A stretch of 64,000 bases of DNA, taken from contig NZ_LMLZ01000006.1 in NCBI RefSeq assembly GCF_001422735.1, forward strand, positions 109,518 through 173,517, written 5' to 3'. This document shows, in pieces, positions 53,796 to 62,974 of this stretch. A program made the translations under genes and the position numbers. The DNA is from Acidovorax sp. Leaf78. GTDB taxonomy: Bacteria; Pseudomonadota; Gammaproteobacteria; Burkholderiales; Burkholderiaceae_C. The notes under the pieces were generated by a model. It had not been told where the DNA came from, ran no database searches, and saw only the letters and a program-made list of their open reading frames with translations. Position 1 is the stretch's first letter. Each line of letters opens with the position of its first letter.

Positions 53796-54068
53796 GGCGG
53801 AGCGGTGGTGGGTGGAGCAGGGGACCGCCCGGAGGCAATGCCGTTGCGCACGGGGTGGTCAAAAGGTGGCGGATTCTAGAGGCGTTGCGAGGGTTGTGCC
53901 ACGCTTGCGGTGTGTGAAGGTGCGAGGGGTGTGGCACGCGGCATGCGGCATGCCCTGGCTCCGACAAGCTCAGCCCGAACGGTTGCAGGGGGTGCGCCGG
54001 CCGTTGCGAAGCCTGCGCAGAAGCCGGTACCGAACAGGAGCAGGAACAGGAGCAGGAGCAGGAGCTTC
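53796..54068 (+). other. Intergenic with REP core and hexamer repeat
   Basis: No gene. Contains a REP-like core (CTCCGACAAGCTCAGCCCGA-ACGG at about 53961) and a run of AACAGG/AGCAGG hexamers at 54033-54065, just before the 3' end of the cca gene. Nothing else is recognisable. Confidence 0.6.
54033..54065 (+). repeat. Hexamer repeat (AACAGG/AGCAGG)n
   Basis: About five hexamers alternate AACAGG and AGCAGG, ending in AGGAGC. Slippage-prone. Its left neighbour is REP-like DNA and its right end touches the stop region of cca. Confidence 0.75.
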
Positions 54069-55337
54069 TTACTTCTGCCCCGGCTCAGTCACTTGCTTCT
54101 CCTCCTGCAGCCACTGCGCCACCGCCCGCACGCGCTCCTGGTGGATCAAGCCGCCTACCTGCGGCCCGGTCAGCCCCCGGCTCGCGGCCTGCGCCGCGAT
54201 GTCGCGCGTGACCACCGACTGCGCCGCCGCCAGCACCGCCAGCAAACGCGGGCGCTGCGGGTAGGGCGTTTCTTCAAAGTGCAGCCGCCCGCGCGCATCG
54301 CACTCGCAGGCCAGCAACACGTCGGCAAAGCGCGCAGGCTTGCGGATGGCGTCGCAGCGCTCCAGCAGGCGCATCAGGGCCGCGGCGGACAGCTCGCCGC
54401 TGCGGTGGATGTGGCCGTGCTCGCGGGCCACCACGTCGGCGGTCTCGCGGCAGTCCACCGGCACGCGCAGCCGCTCGGCCACGTCCACCAGCAGCTCGGC
54501 GCTGCGCTGTTCGTGCTCGATGTGGCGCGGCAGCACGTCGGCGGGCGTGGTGCCCTTGCCCAGATCGTGCGTCAGGCAGGCAAAGCGCACGGCCAGCGGG
54601 GCGTCGAGCCGCGCGGACATGTCCAGCACCATCATCAGGTGCACGCCGGTGTCCACTTCGGGGTGGTATTCGGCACGCTGCGGCACACCCCACAGGCGCG
54701 CCACCTCGGGCAGCAGCGCGGCCAGCGCGCCGCATTCGCGCAGCACTTCGAACATGCGCGAGGGCCTGGCTTCCATCAGGCCGCGCGCCAGTTCCTGCCA
54801 CACGCGCTCGGGCACCAGGTGGTCCACCTCGCCGTGGGCCACCATCTCGCGCATGAGCTGCATCGTCTCGGGCGCCACGGTGAAGTCGGTGAAGCGTGCC
54901 GCAAAACGCGCCACGCGCAGGATGCGCACCGGGTCTTCGCGGAAGGCGTCGGTCACGTGGCGCAGCACGCGCGCTTCGATGTCGCGCACGCCTCCATAGG
55001 GGTCAAACAGGCCGCTGCCGCTGGATGGATGGATATCTTCTGCTATCGCATTGATAGTGAGGTCGCGGCGCGAGAGGTCTTCCTCCAGCGTCACGTCCGG
55101 CGCGGTGTGCACCGCAAAGCCCCGGTAGCCCTGGCCGCTCTTGCGCTCGGTGCGGGCCAGCGCATATTCCTCGCGCGTCGTGGGGTGCAGAAAGACGGGG
55201 AAGTCGCGGCCCACGGGCAGGTAGCCATCGGCCAGCATCTGCTCGGGCGTGGCGCCCACCACCACCCAGTCGCGGTCGTTCACCGGGCGGCCCAGCAGCT
55301 TGTCGCGGACGGCGCCGCCCACCATGTAGATTTTCAT
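54069..55337 (-). CDS. cca: CCA-adding multifunctional tRNA nucleotidyltransferase
   Basis: 422 residues, typical of the full-length enzyme with an HD domain. Nucleotidyltransferase site: [20 protein letters not shown] (GG and DxD pattern), LARTERKSG, and [13 protein letters not shown]. The B/A-binding helix region [12 protein letters not shown] follows, then an HD-domain phosphohydrolase with CLTHDLGKG. The protein builds or repairs 3'-CCA; the HD domain carries phosphatase and phosphodiesterase activity in E. coli. A partial repeat-like CTATCGCATTGATAG is inside it at about 55040. Confidence 0.96.
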   Translation of the reverse strand: MKIYMVGGAVRDKLLGRPVNDRDWVVVGATPEQMLADGYLPVGRDFPVFLHPTTREEYALARTERKSGQGYRGFAVHTAPDVTLEEDLSRRDLTINAIAEDIHPSSGSGLFDPYGGVRDIEARVLRHVTDAFREDPVRILRVARFAARFTDFTVAPETMQLMREMVAHGEVDHLVPERVWQELARGLMEARPSRMFEVLRECGALAALLPEVARLWGVPQRAEYHPEVDTGVHLMMVLDMSARLDAPLAVRFACLTHDLGKGTTPADVLPRHIEHEQRSAELLVDVAERLRVPVDCRETADVVAREHGHIHRSGELSAAALMRLLERCDAIRKPARFADVLLACECDARGRLHFEETPYPQRPRLLAVLAAAQSVVTRDIAAQAASRGLTGPQVGGLIHQERVRAVAQWLQEEKQVTEPGQK

Positions 55338-55381
55338 GGGGAGAGTTTAGAACCTGCGCTGCGCCGTATATTCGCCCCACC

Positions 55382-55837
55382 ATGTCCCTATCGTCCGACC
55401 TGACCATTGCCCAGCTCAACCCCGACGGCAGCGTGCCCGTGCCCCTGGCGCCGGACGCCGCGGCCAACGCAGCGGCGGCCGCACTGCAGCGCGAGGCGCA
55501 GTTCGAAGCGCTGAAGTCCAAGGTGGAGGACCTGGAAGAAATCCTGGCCAAGCCCTTGAACGAAATCCTGGGCGACCGGGACAAGTTCAAGGAGTCTGCC
55601 GCCGCCTGGGAGGCGTTCGGCGCGATGTGGATGCTGTCGCAGCGCGCCATGCGCCGCGTGGCCCTGGACCTGGCCGAGCAGCAGGGCGTGACCGAGGCCG
55701 AGGTGGTGGCGCGGGCGCTGGCCTATGCGAACGATGTGCTCAATGGCGACGGGGTGGATTTGGGCGGCTCGATTGCCGAAGCGCAGATGGCGCACATCGC
55801 GCGGCACAAGGCCAAGCTGCGCAAGCAGTTTCGATAG
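55382..55837 (+). CDS. Hypothetical helical protein
   Basis: 151 residues from ATG 55382. Mostly helical with a heptad-like stretch (QREAQFEALKSKVEDLEEILAKPLNEILGDRDKFKESAAAWEA). It ends in a basic HKAKLRKQFR tail. No signal peptide or membrane segment. No family I can name. It diverges from cca, with 44 bp between starts, and is convergent to the toxin-antitoxin genes. Confidence 0.6.
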   Translation: MSLSSDLTIAQLNPDGSVPVPLAPDAAANAAAAALQREAQFEALKSKVEDLEEILAKPLNEILGDRDKFKESAAAWEAFGAMWMLSQRAMRRVALDLAEQQGVTEAEVVARALAYANDVLNGDGVDLGGSIAEAQMAHIARHKAKLRKQFR

Positions 55838-55851
55838 TGGATGGGCGGGGT

Positions 55852-56145
55852 TCAGCGCTTGAAGCCCGCCTCCCGCTGGTTGCGCACCGCCAATACAAAA
55901 ACGGTGTCGATGTCCGCCACGTAGTGGTACAGCGCCACGTACCCGCGAGACGCCCGACCGATCACCAGTTCGCGCTTGCCACCTTGCACAGGCCGACCGA
56001 TCTGTGGGCTGTGGGACAGGATCTGCAGGGCGTCCACGATGGCGCCGATGCGTTCGGGCGCACTGCCCGGGTCGTACTGGGCGATGTGGTCGAAGAAGCG
56101 GTCGAAGTCCTCCAGAACCTCTGGCGCCAGTTCGATGCGGGTCAT
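55852..56145 (-). CDS. ParE/RelE-type toxin
   Basis: 97 residues from ATG 56145; the ATG overlaps the antitoxin stop (ATGA). ParE fold marks: IELAPEVLEDFDRFFDHIAQ, ALQILSHSPQIGRPV, RELVIGRASRGYVALYHYV and VFVLAVRNQREAGFKR, with the final Arg/Lys-rich tail. ParE toxins poison gyrase; RelE-type members cleave mRNA. Position and pairing with a DNA-binding antitoxin support a type II module. Confidence 0.9.
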   Translation of the reverse strand: MTRIELAPEVLEDFDRFFDHIAQYDPGSAPERIGAIVDALQILSHSPQIGRPVQGGKRELVIGRASRGYVALYHYVADIDTVFVLAVRNQREAGFKR

Positions 56146-56417
56146 GCCTTGGCGGCGGGTTTGCGAGGCTGCTCGCCCTGGGCTCGGGCGGTCAGGTAAG
56201 CCTTGGCATCGTCCCACGCCACCGTCTTGCCGGTAGCGCGAATGCGTGCCCAGCGCTCGTCGGCCAGGGCGTGGAATGCGTTGTCCTGCTCCACTTGCTC
56301 CACCTTCTGGGCCAAGGCCTCCAGGATGAAAGCGTGTGCCGTCTTGCCGACTTGCGCTGCCGCGGCGTTGATGCGGCTTTTCATCTCATCTTCAAGGCGA
56401 ATGGTGGTGGTGGACAT
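56142..56417 (-). CDS. Ribbon-helix-helix antitoxin of the ParE-type module
   Basis: 91 residues from ATG 56417 with a CAGGAG site. N-terminal RHH: TTTIRLEDEMKSRINAAAAQVGKTAHAFILEALAQKV. The C-terminal part (residues 55-91, WARIRATGKTVAWDDAKAYLTARA) is the toxin-wrapping segment. A perfect palindrome lies 25 bp upstream. Dimers would bind it and repress the operon, as in ParD. Confidence 0.92.
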   Translation of the reverse strand: MSTTTIRLEDEMKSRINAAAAQVGKTAHAFILEALAQKVEQVEQDNAFHALADERWARIRATGKTVAWDDAKAYLTARAQGEQPRKPAAKA

Positions 56418-56441
56418 GGGGGGCTCCTGCAGGAAAAGGCA

Positions 56442-56463
56442 ATGTAGCACATTGGTGCTACAT
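56442..56463 (-). promoter_or_regulatory. Palindromic operator of the toxin-antitoxin module
   Basis: ATGTAGCAC (56442-56450), ATTG, GTGCTACAT (56455-56463): perfect 9-bp arms. It is 25 bp upstream of the antitoxin start. Dyad symmetry of this type fits RHH binding. Confidence 0.85.
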
Positions 56464-56479
56464 CGACTCAACGCGTTTC

Positions 56480-56788
56480 TCAGGCAAACACCGGCCTGAA
56501 AAAGCTCCGCTCATAGCTCACGATGCAGCCCGTCTCTTCGGCATAGCGGAACGCCGCCAGGCACTCCGCGTCCTGCATCGATTGCTGGCGGTACACCTCG
56601 TAGGCCGCCAGGCTGTCGAAGGTGAACAGTGCCAGCGCGACGTTGTTCGCGCCCTCGCTGGGCATGAAGTAGCCGTGGTGCTGGCCGCCGAATTTCTCGA
56701 CCAGCGGAATCCAGAGCTTGCCGTAGTGCTCGAACTCCCGGAGCTTGCTGGTATTGAGCACATAACGCAGGTAGATGGTGACTGCCAT
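56480..56788 (-). CDS. NIPSNAP family protein
   Basis: 102 residues: VTIYLRYVLNTSKLREFEHY, KFGGQHHGYFMPSEGANNVAL, FTFDSLAAYEVYRQ, all family marks of the dimeric alpha/beta barrel. The starting Met is 12 bp beyond the GST stop, so the two are co-transcribed. Function unknown; NIPSNAP proteins are ferredoxin-like and often near GSTs or oxidoreductases. Confidence 0.88.
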   Translation of the reverse strand: MAVTIYLRYVLNTSKLREFEHYGKLWIPLVEKFGGQHHGYFMPSEGANNVALALFTFDSLAAYEVYRQQSMQDAECLAAFRYAEETGCIVSYERSFFRPVFA

Positions 56789-56800
56789 GGGCGGGGCTCC

Positions 56801-57493
56801 TCAGCGCTGGGCGGGGGCCAGGCGGTAGGGTTCCTCGAAGTCGAGGAAGTCCTTTTCGGCCAATGCGTCGTCGATCCAGGCCTTCACGCCGGGCAGGGCG
56901 CGCACGCGCTGCACGTAGTCGGCGATCTGCGGCGGCAGGGGCAGGGCGTAGGTGGCCAGGCGCATGCACACGGGGGCGAAGTACGCGTCGGCGATGGTGA
57001 ACTCGCCGAACAGCATCGGGCCGCCATGCTCGTCGAGCAGCGCGCTCCACATGCCCACCAGGCGCTGCACGTCGGCACGCACGCCGGCGTTGTCGCGCCA
57101 CAGCAGCGCGCCGGTGTCGGGCAGGTCGGCCTCGATGTTCATGGGGCAGTTGTTGCGCAGGGCCGAAAAGCCGCTGTGCATTTCGGCGCAGATGCTGCGC
57201 GCGCGCGCCCGGGCCTTGGGGTCGGTGGGCCAGAGCTTCTTGTCGGGGTGCGTCTCGGCCGCGTATTCGGCGATGGCCAGGGTGTCCCACACCACCAGGT
57301 CGCCATCGACCAGCACCGGCACCTTGCCGGTGGGGTTGACGGCGCCGATGGCGCGCTTGAATTCGGAGTCCGCATCGAAGCTGTCGAAGCGCACGCGCAC
57401 CTCGTCGAAGGCGATGCCGGCTTGGCGCAGCAGCACCCAGGGGCGCATGGACCACGAGGAGTAATTCTTGTTGCCGATGTAGAGCTTGAGCAT
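56801..57493 (-). CDS. Glutathione S-transferase family protein
   Basis: 230 residues. Thioredoxin-like N-terminal domain LKLYIGNKNYSSWSMRPWVLL (SSWS active-site stretch), NPTGKVPVLVDGDLVVWDTLAIAEY (cis-Pro, glutathione-binding ES/DT site). Helical C-terminal domain 90-225 with ADLPDTGALLWRDNAGVRAD. Full length. First gene of a two-gene operon with the NIPSNAP protein. Divergent from the GGDEF gene. Confidence 0.93.
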   Translation of the reverse strand: MLKLYIGNKNYSSWSMRPWVLLRQAGIAFDEVRVRFDSFDADSEFKRAIGAVNPTGKVPVLVDGDLVVWDTLAIAEYAAETHPDKKLWPTDPKARARARSICAEMHSGFSALRNNCPMNIEADLPDTGALLWRDNAGVRADVQRLVGMWSALLDEHGGPMLFGEFTIADAYFAPVCMRLATYALPLPPQIADYVQRVRALPGVKAWIDDALAEKDFLDFEEPYRLAPAQR

Positions 57494-57703
57494 GGATGAA
57501 AAAACCTGGTGCCGGGGTAAGGGGCATTGATGCTACCGCTGCCACGGGCCGCGCATCCATGCTGAATGACCCGCCATTTGATGCCATCTGCGCATCAAAG
57601 CCCAAAAAACCGCCCATTCCGCCCGGCTGGGGAATTCCTCGGTGCGGCACAATCTGCCGCTTCCGAGGTGGTTTCCCGCCCGATCTTTGCCGGGCCGGCT
57701 TCG

Positions 57704-59524
57704 ATGACGCTGTCTTTTTTCTCTTTGTTTCTCACGCTCGTGGGCCCGCGGTGGCAGCGCAGCAGCGGGGCCGCACGGGCCATCTTCCTGGCGTGGGCCG
57801 CCATGGCGCTTTGCGCAGCAGCTCACGCGCAGCCCGCGGGGCGAGACGCTCCGGCCCCTGTTGCCCAGCACGCTGGCGGCATGCTGGTGGTGCCCTTCAT
57901 GGGCATGTTCGAGGACAAAACCCGCCAGATGACCATCGAGGCCGTGCGCCAGCCCGAGAACGAGGCGCGCTTTGCGTACCCGGAGAATGCGCTCAAGGGT
58001 GCCGAATCGGACCGGGTGCTGTGGTTCCGGCTGCGCCTGCAGCTGGCCGACCCGGCCGATGCGCTGCGCGAGTGGCTGCTGCTGGTGCCCACCGTGTCCA
58101 CGCACGAGCTGCGGTTCTACGGCCCCTACGACGCCCAGGGCAAGGCGCTGGCCGAGCCGGTGGTCACGGGCATGCGCCACCCCTGGTCCACGCGGCCGGC
58201 GGGGTCCGAGCAGATGGCCTGGCGCTTCAAGCTGCCCGACGCGGGCGTGTACACGGTGTACTTCCGGGTGGAGTCGACCTTTGCGCGGTTCTATGCGGCC
58301 TCGGTGTGGGACCTCGCGGACTACCTGCAGGCCACGCAGGACAAGCGCATGTTCGACGGCGTGTGCTACGGCCTGCTGCTCGGGCTGGTGGTGTTCAGCA
58401 CGGTGATGCTGCTGGTGTTCCGCGAGAGCATCTACGCGTGGTACCTGGTGTCGTGCGCCGGGGCGCTGCTGGCGCTGGCGGGGTTCAACGGCCACACGCT
58501 TCGCTACCCGTTTGCGCACTGGCCCGAGGCGGCGGGGTTCTTCTACAGCGTGGCGCCGCCGCTGTGGGCCATCTCCAAGCTGATGTTCGGGCGCAGCCTC
58601 CTGCGGCTGTCGCACTTTGCGCCGCGCCTGGACAAGGTGGTGCTGGCCATGGTGGCGGCGCTGGCGCTGGCCACGGTGTACGGGCTGCTCGGGTCGCACC
58701 CGCTGTGGCTGTTCCGCCTGGTGCAGGCCTCGGTCATGGCGTCCACCGTGGTGCTTACGGCCGGTGCGGTGATGGCCATGCGGCGGCGGTACTGGCCGGC
58801 CGTGCTGTATTCGGCGGGGGTGACCCTGCTGCTCATCGGCATCTGCGCCATCGTCGTGGCCAGCTGGGGCTGGGTGGCCTGGACGCCGCAGCAGATGGAC
58901 ATGACCCAGACCGTGCTGGTGGCCGAGTCCATCGTCTTCGCGGCCGCCATGGCCTCGCGCGTGCGGCTGCTGCGCAATTCGGAAGAAGCGCTCACCGTGC
59001 GCACGCAAGAATTAGTGGAGGCGCTGGGCACCGACGCCCTGACCGGCGCCGCCAACCGCGCCGGGCTGGCCAGCCGCGCTGGCGCCGCCATCGCGGAGAA
59101 CCGGCCGTTTGCTTTGTTGCTGCTGGACCTGGACGGTTTCAAGGGCGTGAACGACACCCACGGTCACGCCGCGGGCGACGTGGTGCTGGCCACCATGGTG
59201 CAGCGCCTGCGCGCCCAGTTGCGGGCCGAAGACATGGTCGCCCGCCTGGGCGGCGATGAATTCGCGGTGCTGATCGCCGGCGCCCCGCCGCGCGACGTGA
59301 TCGCCGCCATGGCCCGCCGCATGGCTGCCAGCGCCGCCGAGCCCGTGATGTTCGAAGGCCGCGCACTCACCGTGGGCATGAGCCTGGGCATCGCCAGCCA
59401 CCCGGTCGACGGCGTGACCCTGGCCGACCTGCTGCGCGCCGCCGACAGCGCCATGTACGCCTGCAAACGCCGCCCTGCCGGTGGCGAGTGCTATGCCTTC
59501 GCCTCGGAACTGCGGGTGGGCTGA
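57704..59524 (+). CDS. 7TMR-DISM-type membrane diguanylate cyclase
   Basis: 606 residues from ATG 57704 (MTLSFFSLFL); the longer frame from 57566 lacks a signal-like start. Signal peptide or TM (FLAWAAMALCAAAHAQ), periplasmic 7TMR-DISM extracellular domain about 45-210, seven helices about 215-415, then GGDEF about 440-600. The GGDEF signature is intact (VARLGGDEFAVL), with an inhibitory-site RAED five residues upstream. No EAL domain. Makes c-di-GMP in response to an extracytoplasmic ligand, possibly a sugar or lipid. Confidence 0.92.
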   Translation: MTLSFFSLFLTLVGPRWQRSSGAARAIFLAWAAMALCAAAHAQPAGRDAPAPVAQHAGGMLVVPFMGMFEDKTRQMTIEAVRQPENEARFAYPENALKGAESDRVLWFRLRLQLADPADALREWLLLVPTVSTHELRFYGPYDAQGKALAEPVVTGMRHPWSTRPAGSEQMAWRFKLPDAGVYTVYFRVESTFARFYAASVWDLADYLQATQDKRMFDGVCYGLLLGLVVFSTVMLLVFRESIYAWYLVSCAGALLALAGFNGHTLRYPFAHWPEAAGFFYSVAPPLWAISKLMFGRSLLRLSHFAPRLDKVVLAMVAALALATVYGLLGSHPLWLFRLVQASVMASTVVLTAGAVMAMRRRYWPAVLYSAGVTLLLIGICAIVVASWGWVAWTPQQMDMTQTVLVAESIVFAAAMASRVRLLRNSEEALTVRTQELVEALGTDALTGAANRAGLASRAGAAIAENRPFALLLLDLDGFKGVNDTHGHAAGDVVLATMVQRLRAQLRAEDMVARLGGDEFAVLIAGAPPRDVIAAMARRMAASAAEPVMFEGRALTVGMSLGIASHPVDGVTLADLLRAADSAMYACKRRPAGGECYAFASELRVG

Positions 59525-59575
59525 GGCAGCGACCCGGCGGTGCCGGGCGCCGTCACAGCAGGCGCTGAAGATGTT

Positions 59576-60157
59576 TCAGGGGGAGCCCACCGGCCAGACC
59601 ACGCCGTTGTCGTTCAGGATCGCGTCGAGCGGCAGGTCGAACTCTTCCGGCTCAAAATCGTCCAGGTACCCGTTGGTAAAGCCCAGCCCCACCGTGAACG
59701 GCTTGGGCTGCAGCGTGGCCAGCGTGCGGTCGTAGAAACCGCCGCCATACCCCAGCCGGTAGCCGCCCGGCGCATAGCCCACGCAGGGCACGAACAGCAG
59801 GGTGGGCACGATGACCTCGGTGTCCTTGGGCTTGGGGATGCCGTAGGCGTCCTCCTCCATGGGGCAGCCGGGGTACCAGGCGTGGAAGGTCAGGGTCTTG
59901 TGCACCTTGTTGACCACCGGCAGGCCGATGCGGCGCAACTGGGGCTCGTCCAGCAGTTCGCCGTCTTCCTTCCAGCGGTGCAGGGCGGGCAACGGGTCGA
60001 ACTCGCCCTTGATGGGCCAATAGGCCCCGATCACCGTGTCCGGCCGGTTCACCAGCCAGATGCGCATGACCTGCTGTAACAGGTCGGACCGCTGTAGGCG
60101 GTCGGGCAGGTTCAGGCGTTCTTCTACCAACGCGCGCCGCAGGGCTGCTTTGTCCAT
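59576..60157 (-). CDS. 5-formyltetrahydrofolate cyclo-ligase
   Basis: 193 residues from ATG 60157. N-terminal MDKAALRRALVEERLNLP, the ATP-binding IGAYWPIKGEFDPLPALH, the PTLLFVPCVGYAPGGYRLGYGGGFYDRTLA motif (YGGGFYDR), and LDAILNDNGVVWP. Uses ATP to make 5,10-methenyl-THF. Divergent from the Slt gene, 14 bp between starts. Confidence 0.93.
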   Translation of the reverse strand: MDKAALRRALVEERLNLPDRLQRSDLLQQVMRIWLVNRPDTVIGAYWPIKGEFDPLPALHRWKEDGELLDEPQLRRIGLPVVNKVHKTLTFHAWYPGCPMEEDAYGIPKPKDTEVIVPTLLFVPCVGYAPGGYRLGYGGGFYDRTLATLQPKPFTVGLGFTNGYLDDFEPEEFDLPLDAILNDNGVVWPVGSP

Positions 60158-60171
60158 CAGATAATTCCCCC

Positions 60172-62154
60172 ATGCAATTGTTTCGAATTCTGACACCGCT
60201 TCTCGCCGGCGCCCTGCTGGCCACCGCCGCGCCCCTTGTCCAGGCGCAAAACCGTGGTGACGATACCCTGCTCGAGATGCAACAGGCCTTCCGCAAGGGA
60301 GACCGCAAGAGACTGGAGCAACTGCTGCCCTCGGCGCGCGGCCACGCGCTGGAGCCCTGGGCCGCCTACTGGGAGCTCAAGCTGCGCCTGGGCGAGGCCT
60401 CGCCGGCCGAGATCCAGTCCTTCATGCAGCGCTACGCCGGCAGCTACCAGGAAGACCGCCTGCGCAACGACTGGCTGCTGCTCTTGGGCCAGCGCCGCGA
60501 CTGGGCGCAGTTTGCCGAGCAGCACCCGAGCTACCGCATGTCCGACGACCGCGAGGTGCGCTGCTACGCCCTGCTGATCGACCAGATCAAGGGCACCGCG
60601 GCCGCCAACGTGGCCGACGACGTGCGCAGCAACTGGTATGCCCAGCGCGACGGCGACGACGGCTGCACCCACGCCGCGCGCGAGTTGTACGGCTACAAAA
60701 AGCTTTCGGCCCTGGACGTGTGGCGCAAGGCCCGCCTGGGTATCGAGGCCAACCGCCCGCGCGTGGTGCGCACCGCGGTCGAGATCGTCTCGCCCGACTC
60801 GCTGCCCCAGGTCAAGGACGTGCTGGACTCGCCAGCCAAATACCTGCTGTCCCGCGCAACAGCTTCCGGCAAGGCCAAGCAGGAACTGGTGCTCCTGGCC
60901 TTGCTCAAGCTGGCCATCGGCGACCCGGAAGGCGCCGCCCAGCAGCTCGATACCAAATGGGGCGTGCACCTGTCGGCCGAAGAGCGCAACTGGGCCTGGG
61001 CCGTGATCGGCAAGACCGCTGCGCAAAGGCTGGCGGGCAACGCCCACGGCTACTTTGCCAACGTCACCAAGGACACCGACCTGAACGACGACCTGCTGGG
61101 CTGGAAGGTGCGCGCCGCCCTGCGCGCCGGCCAGTGGAATGCGGTGGGCAAGGCCGTCACCGCCATGAGCCCCGAAGGCCGCCAGGACAGCACCTGGGTG
61201 TACTGGAAGGCGCGCTCGCTGCTCGCAGGCCGCGTGACCGACGCCGAACGCGCCGAGGCCCGCCAGCTGCTCGAAGGCATCGCCAGCACGCGCGGCTTTT
61301 ATGAGCAACTGGCGCTGGAAGAAATCGGCCAGCGCATCACGGTGCCGCCTGCGCCCGCGCCGCTGACCGCCGAAGAAAAAGCCGCCGCCCGCGCCAACCC
61401 GGGCCTGAACCGCGCGCTGTACGCCATCCTGCTGGGCCTGCGCACCGAAGGCGTGCGCGAGTGGAACTACACCACCAACCTGCACCAGAGCGGCGGCATG
61501 CCCGACCGCGAACTGCTGGCCGCCGCCGACTTCGCCTGCCAGCGCGAGGTGTGGGACCGCTGCATCAACACCAGCGAGCGCACCAAGAGCGTGGTGGACA
61601 CCACCCAGCGCTTTCCCACGCCGTTTCGCAGCGCGGTGGTCGAGCGTGCCAACGCCATCGGCCTGGACCCGGCGTATGTCTACGGCCTGATCCGCCAGGA
61701 AAGCCGCTTCATCATGGACGCGCGCTCCCACGTTGGCGCCTCGGGCCTGATGCAGGTCATGCCCGCCACCGCGCGCTGGACGGCCAAGAAGATCGGCATG
61801 AACAACTTCACCGCCGACCAGATCAACGACCGCGACACCAACATCACCATCGGCACCGCGTACCTCAAGCTCGCGCTGGACGATTTCGCGGGCTCCATGC
61901 CCATGGCCGCAGCCGCCTACAACGCCGGCCCCGGCCGCCCGCGCAGCTGGCGCAACGGCCCGGTGCTGGACGCCGCCATCTGGGCCGAAAATGTGCCCTT
62001 TGCCGAAACGCGCGACTACGTGAAAAAAGTTCTGGCCAACACCACCAACTACGCCGCCATGCTCACCGGCCAGCCCCAGTCGCTCAAGAGCCGGCTGGGC
62101 ACCATCGGCCCGCGTGACGCGGCCGCGCCCGAGGTGAACAAGGACCTGCCTTAA
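60172..62154 (+). CDS. slt: Soluble lytic murein transglycosylase (Slt70-like)
   Basis: 660 residues. Signal peptide RILTPLLAGALLATAAPLVQA, so periplasmic. A long superhelical U-domain (about 25-440), then the C-terminal lysozyme-like domain (about 460-610) with catalytic Glu in IRQESRF, ASGLMQVMPATARWTAKKIG and AAAYNAGPGRPRSWRN. Cleaves glycan strands with formation of 1,6-anhydro-MurNAc. Full length. Confidence 0.95.
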   Translation: MQLFRILTPLLAGALLATAAPLVQAQNRGDDTLLEMQQAFRKGDRKRLEQLLPSARGHALEPWAAYWELKLRLGEASPAEIQSFMQRYAGSYQEDRLRNDWLLLLGQRRDWAQFAEQHPSYRMSDDREVRCYALLIDQIKGTAAANVADDVRSNWYAQRDGDDGCTHAARELYGYKKLSALDVWRKARLGIEANRPRVVRTAVEIVSPDSLPQVKDVLDSPAKYLLSRATASGKAKQELVLLALLKLAIGDPEGAAQQLDTKWGVHLSAEERNWAWAVIGKTAAQRLAGNAHGYFANVTKDTDLNDDLLGWKVRAALRAGQWNAVGKAVTAMSPEGRQDSTWVYWKARSLLAGRVTDAERAEARQLLEGIASTRGFYEQLALEEIGQRITVPPAPAPLTAEEKAAARANPGLNRALYAILLGLRTEGVREWNYTTNLHQSGGMPDRELLAAADFACQREVWDRCINTSERTKSVVDTTQRFPTPFRSAVVERANAIGLDPAYVYGLIRQESRFIMDARSHVGASGLMQVMPATARWTAKKIGMNNFTADQINDRDTNITIGTAYLKLALDDFAGSMPMAAAAYNAGPGRPRSWRNGPVLDAAIWAENVPFAETRDYVKKVLANTTNYAAMLTGQPQSLKSRLGTIGPRDAAAPEVNKDLP

Positions 62155-62198
62155 TTCGTGCAGTGGGCAGGTCTGCGGTTTTGCGGGTTTGCAAGGAA

Positions 62199-62255
62199 TG
62201 CTATAAAAATAAGAGCTGCTGCCGCTGGATGAGCAAGCGGTAGCGCCATTTTTCA
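62199..62255 (-). repeat. Dispersed intergenic repeat, copy in reverse orientation
   Basis: TGCTATAAAAATAAGAGCTG-CTGCCGCTGG-ATGAGCAAGCGGTAGCGCCA. It is the reverse complement type of the copies at 9.6-9.8 and 25.05 kb, next to the DUF4124 gene start. Confidence 0.8.
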
Positions 62256-62277
62256 ATCAAAGATGGAGGGAGTGGAG

Positions 62278-62865
62278 ATGATGAAGAATCTGCAGTGGCT
62301 GGCCATGGCCGCCGTGGTGTCGGGGCTGTTCGGGGGCGCGCACGCGCAACCCGTCTACAAGTGGGTGGACGCCCAGGGCAAGACCCACTACGGCTCCCAG
62401 CCGCCGCCGTCCAACGCAGACGCCGAGCCGCTCAAGCTGCAGAGCAACAACGGCGCCACCAAGAGCGTGTCGTCGTCATCCGCGTCCGGCAAGCCGGGCC
62501 AGCAGTACAACGCCGACGGCACCAAGAAAGTCCCGAAGGACGTGGAAGAGTTCGGCGAAGACATGAAGAAGGCCCTGCAGAAGGTGGACGGCAAGCAGGT
62601 GCCCCTCAACTGCTCCGCCGCCGTGGGCAACATCCACGACCAGGCCGACACCATGCTGGAAGTGGGCCAGAAGAACGTGCGCGACGGCTACATGAGCAAA
62701 GCAGAGTTCGATAAAACTGCCCCCAAGATCCGCGAGGCCCGGGGCAAGTACAGCGTGTCGGACTGCCAGTCATCGTCGGGCAACAAGAAGCTGTTTTACC
62801 AGTGCATGTCGAGCAGCAACAACCATGTGATGGGGTGCGATAAGCAGCACAAGCATGGGGAGTGA
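62278..62865 (+). CDS. DUF4124 exported protein
   Basis: 195 residues from ATG 62278 (the second ATG at 62281 is as good) with a GGAGGGAG site; a third ATG at 62263 lies within that site. Signal peptide NLQWLAMAAVVSGLFGGAHA. DUF4124 core QPVYKWVDAQGKTHYGSQPP follows, then a Ser/Gly linker and a helical Cys-containing domain with four Cys (NCSA, DCQSS, YQCMSS, MGCDK). DUF4124 modules occur in periplasmic, wall-linked proteins; the role is unknown. Confidence 0.85.
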   Translation: MMKNLQWLAMAAVVSGLFGGAHAQPVYKWVDAQGKTHYGSQPPPSNADAEPLKLQSNNGATKSVSSSSASGKPGQQYNADGTKKVPKDVEEFGEDMKKALQKVDGKQVPLNCSAAVGNIHDQADTMLEVGQKNVRDGYMSKAEFDKTAPKIREARGKYSVSDCQSSSGNKKLFYQCMSSSNNHVMGCDKQHKHGE

Positions 62866-62974
62866 GATGTAGCTGAATCGTTGCAGTGCTTTCCGCGTGG
62901 GGAGATTTGACAAGTGGAGTGCCTGCGATCAGTTCGGCGGCTGCTCACATCACTGCCGATCATTTTGGAAGGAT

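Noticed and set aside
60157-62256. 699-codon open frame on the minus strand
   Set aside because: Antisense shadow of the Slt gene; low-complexity His/Gly/Val-rich sequence without a domain.
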